A stretch of 64,000 nucleotides of DNA from Arthrobacter sp. cf158 (GTDB lineage Bacteria > Actinomycetota > Actinomycetes > Actinomycetales > Micrococcaceae). Position numbers and translations under genes: made by a program. The stretch's first letter is position 1, and the number at the start of each line of letters is the position of its first letter. The stretch spans positions 382,381 through 446,380 of the forward strand of contig NZ_FNNR01000003.1 in NCBI RefSeq assembly GCF_900106835.1. The letters are read 5' to 3'. Below the pieces are notes generated by a model. It was not told the origin of the DNA, did not search any database, and worked only from the letters and a program-made list of their open reading frames with translations. Positions 31,728 through 39,264 of this stretch are shown here, one piece after another.

Positions 31728-32393
31728 ATGCCAAGCACAGAGACGCCCTTGTCCATCACCGTGGAGAACAGCGAAGTATCCGCCCTCCACATCCGGCCCG
31801 CTGAGCCTTTCGCCACCCTGGTGGTGGCCCACGGTGCCGGTGCCGGCATGGAACATCCCTTCCTGCAGGGTTTCGCAGAAGCGATGGCTGACCAGGGCGT
31901 CGCCACGTTGAGATTCAACTTTCCCTACCGCGAGGCCGGCCGCCGCTTTCCTGACCGGCCACCGTTGGCCATTGCCACGTGGAAGGTGCTCATGGACAGG
32001 GCTGCTGAACTCAGCGACGGCGAACCGCTGTGGGCCTCTGGCAAGTCGTTCGGCGGCCGGATGGCGTCCATGGCAGTAGCTGAAGGAATGCCGGCCCGGG
32101 GACTGGTGTACCTCGGGTATCCACTGCATGCCCCGGGCAAGCCGGAGAAGCTGCGCGATGAGCATCTCTACGGCGTCACCGTGCCCATGCTCTTCCTGCA
32201 AGGGACCCGCGATACTTTTGCTACCCCGGACCTGCTGGAGGGTGTGGTGGACAGGATAGGTCCGACGGCGACGCTCCAGTGGATCGAGGGCGGTGACCAT
32301 TCGTTCGTGGTCAAGGGCGTGAAGCGCAGTACGGCCGATGTGGGGGCGTCGCTTGCTCCCGCCGTGGCCTCCTTCATCAAGGCCAACCCATAG
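31728..32393 (+). CDS. Alpha/beta hydrolase of the KANL3/Tex30 type
   Basis: The 221-residue protein is a small alpha/beta hydrolase. It shows LVVAHGAGAGMEHPFLQG (oxyanion-side HG loop), the nucleophile elbow GKSFGGRMAS, the acid in LFLQGTRDTFA and the His in GGDHSFVVKG. The KANL3/Tex30-like group is widespread in bacteria and has no established substrate. GGAGG stands only one base before the ATG at 31728, so an ATG at 31710 is possible. It is divergent from the LigD-type gene and convergent with the EF-G paralogue, only 2 bases apart. Confidence 0.85.
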   Translation: MPSTETPLSITVENSEVSALHIRPAEPFATLVVAHGAGAGMEHPFLQGFAEAMADQGVATLRFNFPYREAGRRFPDRPPLAIATWKVLMDRAAELSDGEPLWASGKSFGGRMASMAVAEGMPARGLVYLGYPLHAPGKPEKLRDEHLYGVTVPMLFLQGTRDTFATPDLLEGVVDRIGPTATLQWIEGGDHSFVVKGVKRSTADVGASLAPAVASFIKANP

Positions 32394-32395
32394 GG

Positions 32396-34486
32396 TTACT
32401 TCGGAAGTGGTTCGTGGCGAAGGTAGGAGCGCCTGAAACGGCCGGTTCCTGCAGTTAGTGCGCGCAGTTCGATCGCATAGCGAAGAAGTTCCTGGTCCGG
32501 AACTTCTGCACTGATTTCCGTGCCGCCGGTGTCCTCGGCGATGGTACCTGTGACGCGTCCCCGCCGGCCGGACAGATCACTCATCACCGACCCCACATAG
32601 TGGTCAGGAACGCTGACCACCACCGTTGAGACCGGCTCCAGCAGTTGGATCCTGGCACCGGCCGCCGCCTCCCGCAGCGCCAGGGCACCGGCTGCTTGGA
32701 AGGCCGCGTCCGAGGAATCCACGCTGTGGGTCTTTCCGCCTACCAGGGTCACCTTGATGTCCACCACGGGGAATCCAGCTGAGACACCCTTGAGCATCTG
32801 TGAGCGGACGCCCTTCTCCACGGAACCCACGAACGTCCCTGGGATCACACCCCCCACGATTTTGTCCGCGAAAGAGAATCCTTCGCCCCGGGCCAAGGGC
32901 TCCACTTCAATATCGCAGATGGCAAACTGACCGTGGCCTCCTGATTGCTTGACGTGCCGGCCGTGTCCAGTGGCCTTGGTAGCGAAAGTTTCGCGAAGCG
33001 GGGTGATCACTTCAACGGTCTGGAGCTTGACGCCCTGGTTGCGCAGCCTGTCCAGGACCACTTCGGCATGCGCTTCTCCCATGCACCAGAGGATCAGTTG
33101 GTGCGTGTCCTGGTTGCGTTCCAGACGAAGGGTGGGATCGGCAGCGGCCACTTTGCCGATGCTCTTGGCCAGGGCGTCTTCGTCGCTCCGTGAGGCGCCT
33201 TCAATCGCGATCGGCATCAAGGGCTCGGGCATGTTCCAGGTCTCGATCAGGAGCGGCGCTTCCCGATCAGATATGGAGTCTCCCGTCTCCGCGTTGGCAA
33301 GCTTGCTGATGGCACAGATGTCACCGGCAATGCACTGCGGTACCGCTTTCAAGCTGGACCCGACTGGCGAATAGAGATGGGTAACGCGTTCATCGGCGTC
33401 GTGATCCTCGTGGCCCCTGTCCGCAAGTCCCCTGCCACCTATGTGGATCGACGAATCTTCCCTCAAGGTCCCCGAGAAGACGCGAACCAAGCACACCCGG
33501 CCAAGGAAAGGGTCTACCGTGGTCCGGACCACCTCGGCAGCGAGGCGGGCAGTGGGATCACACTCAAGGGGCTTTAGCGAGGATCCGTCCAGCCTCATGG
33601 CGGCCGGAGGAATGCGTTCCAAGGGGGACGGCAAGGCATCGGTGATCAGGGACATGAGCTCCGCGAGACCCAGGCCTGTTTCGGCCGATGCAGGCAGAAC
33701 CGGGAAAAAACTCCCGCGGGCAACTGCCGTCTCCAGATCCCTGACGAGGTCCGCGAGTGGCAGTTCTTCACCCTCCAGGTACCGGTCCATCAGCGTCTCA
33801 TCTTCGCTTTCGGCAATAATGCCTTCGATCAACGGACCCCGGGCCTCCTCCACCGACTCCTCATCACTGGTGCCGTGGATGATCCCGATCAGGCCCGCAT
33901 TGCCTTCAGCCGGGAGGTATAGCGGTAAGACGGAGTCACCGAACGCTTCCCGGCAGCGAACGACGGCGGCACTGAAGTCGGCCCGCGGATGGTCCAGCTT
34001 GCTGAGCACCACCGCCCGCGGCATGCGGATGCTCTGGCACTCGCCCCATAAGGCAACGGTGGCACCATCAATGGCTTCCACAGCCGACACAACAAAAAGG
34101 GCCGCATCTGCGGCCCTCAAACCAGCGCGAAGTTCGCCGGTGAAATCGGTGTAGCCCGGGGTGTCAATCAGGTTGATTTTGATATCCCCCACCATGATGG
34201 GTGCCACTGACATGGTCACGGAGCGTTGCTGATGGATGGCCGAGGGATCAGAATCACTGACCGTGGTCCCATCGCTGATGGAACCCATCCGGGGAATGGC
34301 TCCGGTGGCCGCGAGCAGGGCCTCCACAAGCAGTGACTTGCCGGCACCCGAGTGCCCCACCAGGGCCACGTTCCGGATTCCCGCAGGGTGGTTGGCGGCC
34401 AAGGCCGCTCCGTTCTCCCCACGCCTGGGATCAGGCGCGCCCGGTCCGGTTCCCTTGGCTGATTCGCGCGTCCCCTTCGTGGACAT
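32396..34486 (-). CDS. Elongation factor G-like protein (EF-G2)
   Basis: The 696-residue protein has all EF-G domains. The GTPase has G1 GHSGAGKS, G3 DTPGYTDF and a G4 reading SKLD instead of NKxD. The later domains include the C-terminal region YVGSVMSDLSGRRGRV. It matches the actinobacterial FusA2 group, which lacks clear translocation activity and may bind ribosomes under special conditions. It is not the main EF-G: the neighbours are not rpsL-rpsG-tuf, and the G4 change would weaken guanine recognition. The ATG at 34486 follows CCAGGAGGTG, a strong Shine-Dalgarno. Confidence 0.9.
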   Translation of the reverse strand: MSTKGTRESAKGTGPGAPDPRRGENGAALAANHPAGIRNVALVGHSGAGKSLLVEALLAATGAIPRMGSISDGTTVSDSDPSAIHQQRSVTMSVAPIMVGDIKINLIDTPGYTDFTGELRAGLRAADAALFVVSAVEAIDGATVALWGECQSIRMPRAVVLSKLDHPRADFSAAVVRCREAFGDSVLPLYLPAEGNAGLIGIIHGTSDEESVEEARGPLIEGIIAESEDETLMDRYLEGEELPLADLVRDLETAVARGSFFPVLPASAETGLGLAELMSLITDALPSPLERIPPAAMRLDGSSLKPLECDPTARLAAEVVRTTVDPFLGRVCLVRVFSGTLREDSSIHIGGRGLADRGHEDHDADERVTHLYSPVGSSLKAVPQCIAGDICAISKLANAETGDSISDREAPLLIETWNMPEPLMPIAIEGASRSDEDALAKSIGKVAAADPTLRLERNQDTHQLILWCMGEAHAEVVLDRLRNQGVKLQTVEVITPLRETFATKATGHGRHVKQSGGHGQFAICDIEVEPLARGEGFSFADKIVGGVIPGTFVGSVEKGVRSQMLKGVSAGFPVVDIKVTLVGGKTHSVDSSDAAFQAAGALALREAAAGARIQLLEPVSTVVVSVPDHYVGSVMSDLSGRRGRVTGTIAEDTGGTEISAEVPDQELLRYAIELRALTAGTGRFRRSYLRHEPLPK

Positions 34487-34647
34487 GGGCACCTCCTGGT
34501 GTTGTATCCCGGCACGGAGTCCAAACGTCATGAAGATCAAACGTTAAAGAGGATTTGACACCCTGAGGCGACCACAGGGCAAGGGGTGGCGCCGAGGAAA
34601 CCCAGCCCGCCGCCGTCGGGCCCGTTGAACTCCTGCCGAACCTCGGA

Positions 34648-35400
34648 CTAAACGGCCAGCATCCCCCATAACAGCCAGGCAGACGTCAGCGCTGATCCGG
34701 CGATAACCACGGTAAAGCCGGCCAACCAGAGGGAAGCCGGGACTCCTGTGGTGCGACCCAGAATGAACGCATCCGACGCAGCCAAGCGGTCACGCCGACG
34801 GGTGTGCACCCCAACGAGTTTGAACAGATCACGGACACCGCCCACGGAAAGGGCAACGCCGAGGGCCAACACCACATAGTTCACGAGGGTGGGCGTCGCG
34901 AACAGGATCAGGATTTGGGCAATGGCCGCGCTGCATACGGCTACGAGAATCCCGGTGAGGTTGCGAAGGAAGATCAATGACACCAACAGGATTAATGCCC
35001 CCACGGACATGGCTGCGCCCGAACGCCCTGCAGCAAACGCCCCGATCAGGCAAAGTCCCACGACAGACGGTGCCGGATAGCCCCAGAAGCCCGACCACGC
35101 CGCACCGAAGGCTCCCCGTCCGCTGCTGACCAGCCGGCCTGAATGGTCCAGCCCGATGCGGAGGCCATGCACAAATCGCCCCGTCATCAGTGCGGCGTAG
35201 GCGTGGCCGAGTTCATGGATGAACGTGACGTACAGTCCGAACCACCGCCACGTGACCCGCGGAATGCTGAGGATAACGGAGCAGGCAAGAATGCCAAGGA
35301 GCGCAGGCAACGGCACCGCAGTGGTATGCGTGTCCGTGAATCCGCGAACCACTGCGTCCCACCAGGTTTGGGCCACATTTCCGGCACCGTCCATGGTCAC
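34648..35400 (-). CDS. M50-type membrane metalloprotease-like protein
   Basis: The 250-residue membrane protein carries HELGHAYAAL near residue 63, the HExxH zinc motif typical of M50 intramembrane proteases, set at the end of a membrane helix. Six or so helices follow, ending with VVIAGSALTSAWLLWG. The third zinc ligand usually seen in site-2 proteases (NxxPxPxLDG) is not recognised, which fits the M50B-like family. The start overlaps the stop of the TetR gene (ATGA). It may cut an envelope protein, but this is inference. Confidence 0.8.
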   Translation of the reverse strand: MTMDGAGNVAQTWWDAVVRGFTDTHTTAVPLPALLGILACSVILSIPRVTWRWFGLYVTFIHELGHAYAALMTGRFVHGLRIGLDHSGRLVSSGRGAFGAAWSGFWGYPAPSVVGLCLIGAFAAGRSGAAMSVGALILLVSLIFLRNLTGILVAVCSAAIAQILILFATPTLVNYVVLALGVALSVGGVRDLFKLVGVHTRRRDRLAASDAFILGRTTGVPASLWLAGFTVVIAGSALTSAWLLWGMLAV

Positions 35401-36014
35401 AGCACCGTCGACTGAAGGCGCGACTGCAGTCCGGCGATGAGGATTTCCAAACCAAAATCAAAAGCAGCTTCGCCGCGCTCGGCAGACGGTCCGGCGTGAG
35501 CCAGGGCGCTGGTGAGGGTGGGATATCCTTGCGCCGGCGGAGCCCAGACGACGTCGGGCGCCGCCAGGTCCAAGGCGAATCCCAAGGCGAAACTGTCAAT
35601 GGTGGAGATTGCCGACACCACATCCCTGCCCTGGAAGCCCGCTGCGCGGAGCGCGACCGCCAGGTTCTCGTAAAGGGCAAGGACCTGGTCATCCTGAACT
35701 GTTTGCAGGACCAGCAGAGGCGCCAGCCGGGGGTGCCGGGCAAATGCGTCCCTGTAGCTGCGGACAATTGCCCGGAGCGCGGCTTCCCAATCCTGCTGGT
35801 CTTCAAGGACGTACGGAGATTCCGCGATGATCCGGCCACGCATGAGCTCAAGGATTTCCTCGCGCCCGCTGACGTGGTTGTAGATGGAAGACTGGCTGAC
35901 CCCGATCCGCTTGGCCAGTTTGGGCAGGCTGAAGTCCCCGGCCTCATCCACCAGCTCAAGGGCGGCGGTGACGAGTGCGTCGATGGATATCAGGGGGACC
36001 AGCGGGCGTGCCAT
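35397..36014 (-). CDS. TetR family regulator
   Basis: The 205-residue protein has the TetR layout: an N-terminal helix-turn-helix (ALVTAALELVDEAGDFSLPKLAKRIGVSQSSIYNHVSGREEIL) and a C-terminal effector domain of the TetR_C type (AIVRSYRDAFARHPRLAPLL, STIDSFALGFALDLA). The ATG at 36014 follows GGAGAC at a good distance; longer starts lack this. It is divergent from the APC permease and amidohydrolase genes, with an imperfect dyad in between that is a likely operator. Confidence 0.88.
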   Translation of the reverse strand: MARPLVPLISIDALVTAALELVDEAGDFSLPKLAKRIGVSQSSIYNHVSGREEILELMRGRIIAESPYVLEDQQDWEAALRAIVRSYRDAFARHPRLAPLLVLQTVQDDQVLALYENLAVALRAAGFQGRDVVSAISTIDSFALGFALDLAAPDVVWAPPAQGYPTLTSALAHAGPSAERGEAAFDFGLEILIAGLQSRLQSTVL

Positions 36015-36098
36015 ACGGATGTCTCCATTCGGGGTTGTTGTTACGACTCTAGCCAGAACTTTGCGTCGAAGTATTGTGCCGCCAGTCACAACCCCCTA

Positions 36099-36125
36099 CG
36101 ATAAACGAAAGCCTTTCGCTTTACG
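36099..36125. promoter_or_regulatory. Candidate TetR operator
   Basis: A dyad centred at 36112 has a perfect core CGAAAG-C-CTTTCG (36106-36118) and further matches outward; 10 of 13 pairs agree over 36099-36125. It lies in the 161-base gap between the divergent TetR and permease genes. Confidence 0.45.
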
Positions 36126-36175
36126 ATCCACACCCCACCACATACTTCCCTCCCCCATCACCACAGAGGACCCCC

Positions 36176-37633
36176 ATGTCTGACCTCGAAACCCGACCTC
36201 CAGCAGCGGATGCTGGAAATGGGCTCAAACGGAATGCCATTGGCACCGGCGGCATAGCCTTCCTGGTAATTTCCGCCGCAGCCCCTTTGACCGTCATGGC
36301 CGGCGTGGCTCCTGTAGCCATAGGCATCGGGGGCATCGGCGCCCCCGTGGGCTACGTCATTGCCGGTGCCGTCCTGCTGGTCTTCGCAATCTCCTTCATG
36401 GCCATGACCAAACACGTCAAGGCGGCAGGCGGTTTCTACACCTACATCACCCTGGCCATGGGCAAAACGGCGGGACTGGCCTCAGCCATCCTGGCGATCG
36501 TGTCCTACAACTGCCTCCAAATCGGTGTCTATGGACTCTTTGCTGTCCAGACCCAGGCGATGCTCCGCACCCTGTTCGGCCTGGACGTTCCATGGCCTGC
36601 TGTCGCCCTGGCGGCCATTGCCGCTGTGTGGTTCCTCGGTTACCGCGGGATCGACGTGGGCGCGAAGGTCCTTGGGGTCCTGCTGATCGCAGAGACAGCG
36701 ATCCTGGCCATCATGGGCGCCGGAATTCTGGTGCACGGCGGAGCCGAAGGCATCAGTTTGGCGTCCTTCTCCCCCGAGCATGCCTTCACGCCGGGCGTCC
36801 TGGCGATCCTGGCCATCTGCTTTGCGGCGTTCATGGGTTTTGAATCAACCGTGCTGTACCGGCGCGAAGCCCGCAATCCGGACAAGTCAGTCCCCCGCGC
36901 CACCTACATCGCCGTAGGTTTCATGTCCGTGTTCTACGCCTTCATCGTCTGGACGGTCATCCAGGCCTATGGCGACGGGAACGTGATGGCTGCTGCCGGC
37001 GAACTCGCCGACGGGATGTTCTTCGCCACCATCAACCAGTACGTGGGGCCCTGGGCCGAGGTTGTCATGTACGTCCTCATCGTCACCAGTGTCTACGCAT
37101 CCCAGTTGGCGTTCCACAACGCCATCAACCGCTACGTCTACATGCTCGCCAAGGACGGCGTCCTCCCCGCGTTCCTCGGCAAAACCCACCCCAAATACAA
37201 GTCGCCGCATCGTGCGGGGCAGATTCAAACCGTCTTGGCCGCCGTAGCCATCATCATCTGCGCCATCGCCGGTGCCGATCCGTACAAGCAGCTGCTGATC
37301 TGGGTCAACACGCCAGGAATCTTTGGAATTGTTGCCCTGCAGGGATTGGTCTCCGTGGCAGCGTTCCTTTATCTGCGCCGCAACCCGGCCGCGGTCACCA
37401 ACCGCTGGCTCATCCCCCTCAGCGTGGCCTCGGCCATCCTGCTGTTCGGGGTGGTGGCGTTGATCGCGATCAACATCGAACTGCTCACTTTCGCCGATGC
37501 CCTCACCAACACCATCCTGCTCCTGGTGGCGCCCATCGTTTTCCTGGCAGGCCTGCTGATTGCCCGCAGCCTGCGTACCACCCGCCCTGACGTCTTCGCC
37601 CGGATTGGAAGCTTCGAAACCCATGACTCCTGA
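36176..37633 (+). CDS. APC family amino acid/amine permease
   Basis: The 485-residue protein has about twelve membrane helices and the APC start (NAIGTGGIAFLVISAAAPLTVMAG). FAAFMGFESTVLYRREARNPDKSVPRATYIAV is the classic APC segment around helix 6 and the following loop. Substrates of the family are amino acids or amines. It reads from ATG 36176 behind AGAGGA. The amidohydrolase gene starts before its stop (11-base overlap), so uptake and hydrolysis are probably linked. Confidence 0.9.
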   Translation: MSDLETRPPAADAGNGLKRNAIGTGGIAFLVISAAAPLTVMAGVAPVAIGIGGIGAPVGYVIAGAVLLVFAISFMAMTKHVKAAGGFYTYITLAMGKTAGLASAILAIVSYNCLQIGVYGLFAVQTQAMLRTLFGLDVPWPAVALAAIAAVWFLGYRGIDVGAKVLGVLLIAETAILAIMGAGILVHGGAEGISLASFSPEHAFTPGVLAILAICFAAFMGFESTVLYRREARNPDKSVPRATYIAVGFMSVFYAFIVWTVIQAYGDGNVMAAAGELADGMFFATINQYVGPWAEVVMYVLIVTSVYASQLAFHNAINRYVYMLAKDGVLPAFLGKTHPKYKSPHRAGQIQTVLAAVAIIICAIAGADPYKQLLIWVNTPGIFGIVALQGLVSVAAFLYLRRNPAAVTNRWLIPLSVASAILLFGVVALIAINIELLTFADALTNTILLLVAPIVFLAGLLIARSLRTTRPDVFARIGSFETHDS

Positions 37634-39254
37634 CCTCATCATTCTGTCCGACACCATTCACACCATGGACCCCCGCACTCCCGGTCCTGTTCAAGCCGTA
37701 GCCGTCAGCGGCGGGGTGATTGCCGCCGTCGGGAGCCGCGAGGACGCCCAAACGTGGCGCCAGCCCGGCACGCGCGTGGTGGACCTCGGCAGCGCCACCC
37801 TGACACCGGGGCTGGTGGACTGCCATATTCATCCCGTGTTCGGCCTGGACCTCACCATCGGCGTCGATCTGTCCGGCGCCACCTCGCTGGAGGACGTCCG
37901 CTCTCTGCTGCGGGCTGAAGCCACGCACGACGACGGCTGGTTGCGTGGCTGGGGGCTGAATCCCAACGCCTTCGGTACAGTGCCGTTGCACCGCAGCGTG
38001 CTGGACGACGTCAGCAACGGCAAGCCGGCCCTGATCCGATTGTTCGACGGGCATTCAGCGTTGGCCAACAGCCGGGCCCTGGAAGTGGCCGGTATCCATG
38101 GCCGGCACGAATTCGAGCAAACCGCTGAGGTGGTGTGTGATGCCAGCGGCGTTCCCACCGGCTTCCTGGTGGAAGCTGCGGCCATGGAATTGGTGCAGCG
38201 CCACGTCCCGCAGGAGTCTTTTGCAGAACGCAAAACGCGGCTAGCAGAACTCCTCCGGGACTTCGCCCGCTCGGGGCTGACCGGCGGCCACGTGATGGAC
38301 CACAGCGACGAATCCACGGCGCTGCTTCAGGCATTGGAGGCCGACGGCGACCTCCCGCTGAGGCTACGGACAGCCCCATGGTGCATGCCCGGCAGCGGCG
38401 AAGCAGAGTGGAAGGAACTGGCCCGCAGCATTGGCAAAGGTGGCCGCCGATGGTCCATTGAAGCCATCAAGCTCTTCGTTGACGGGACCGTTGACAACGG
38501 TACCGCGTGGCTGTTCGAACCTGACGTTCACGGCCAATCAACGGCTCCGTTCTGGCCACGACCCGAAGAGTATTCCGCCGCCGTCCGTTACTTCGCTTCC
38601 CGTGGAATCCCGACCGCGACGCACGCCATTGGCGATGCAGGAGTGGAACACGTGTTGGACGCTGTCGAGTCATTCCGCGATGCTGTGCCTGCGGACATCC
38701 TGCGGCGGACCGTCCACAGGATAGAGCACATTGAAACTGTTCCGGACCAACTCGTCGCCCGGTTGAAGGCGGCTGACGTGGTGGCCAGCATGCAGCCAAC
38801 CCACTGCACCCACTACTCCCTCGCAGACCACAGCGACAACTGGTCCACGCGTCTTGGGGACGAGCGTGCAGACCGCGCCTGGCGGTGCCGGGACCTGCGG
38901 GAGGCCGGGGTGACTCTTGGCATCGGATCCGACTGGCCCATTGCCCCCTACGAACCCCTGCCGATTATGGCCGATGCCCGGTTGCGCCGGCGCTCCGGCC
39001 ACCCGGACCAGGAACCCATCGCCCCAGCCCAGGCACTCACCGCACTCCAGGCGCTGGAAGGGTATACCTCGCACGCAGCGAAAGCTGCCGGGCTGTGGGA
39101 AGTTTCGGGCTCCATCACCGTTGGTAAGCGGGCAGACTTCACGGTATTCGAACTGGATCCCTTGACCACCACCCCGGACGAGTTCGCCGCCAGCGAGGTG
39201 CTGGGGACCTTCGTGGACGGCGAGGTCCAGTTCATGCTGGAGCGGCTGGCGTAG
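37623..39254 (+). CDS. YtcJ-like amidohydrolase
   Basis: The 543-residue protein is a metal-dependent amidohydrolase of the Amidohydro_3/YtcJ group. It begins TPDLIILSDTIHTMDP, then shows the metal-binding VDCHIHPVFG (HxH), a Lys in AIKLFVDGTVDNG that could bridge the metals, TATHAIGDAGVEHVLDAV, RIEHIETV, and the late Asp in LGIGSDWPIAPYEPLP. Substrates of the family vary (formamides, imides, N-substituted amides). The start overlaps the permease gene, so the substrate is probably what that carrier brings in. Confidence 0.88.
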   Translation: MTPDLIILSDTIHTMDPRTPGPVQAVAVSGGVIAAVGSREDAQTWRQPGTRVVDLGSATLTPGLVDCHIHPVFGLDLTIGVDLSGATSLEDVRSLLRAEATHDDGWLRGWGLNPNAFGTVPLHRSVLDDVSNGKPALIRLFDGHSALANSRALEVAGIHGRHEFEQTAEVVCDASGVPTGFLVEAAAMELVQRHVPQESFAERKTRLAELLRDFARSGLTGGHVMDHSDESTALLQALEADGDLPLRLRTAPWCMPGSGEAEWKELARSIGKGGRRWSIEAIKLFVDGTVDNGTAWLFEPDVHGQSTAPFWPRPEEYSAAVRYFASRGIPTATHAIGDAGVEHVLDAVESFRDAVPADILRRTVHRIEHIETVPDQLVARLKAADVVASMQPTHCTHYSLADHSDNWSTRLGDERADRAWRCRDLREAGVTLGIGSDWPIAPYEPLPIMADARLRRRSGHPDQEPIAPAQALTALQALEGYTSHAAKAAGLWEVSGSITVGKRADFTVFELDPLTTTPDEFAASEVLGTFVDGEVQFMLERLA

Positions 39255-39264
39255 CTGGGCTGGC

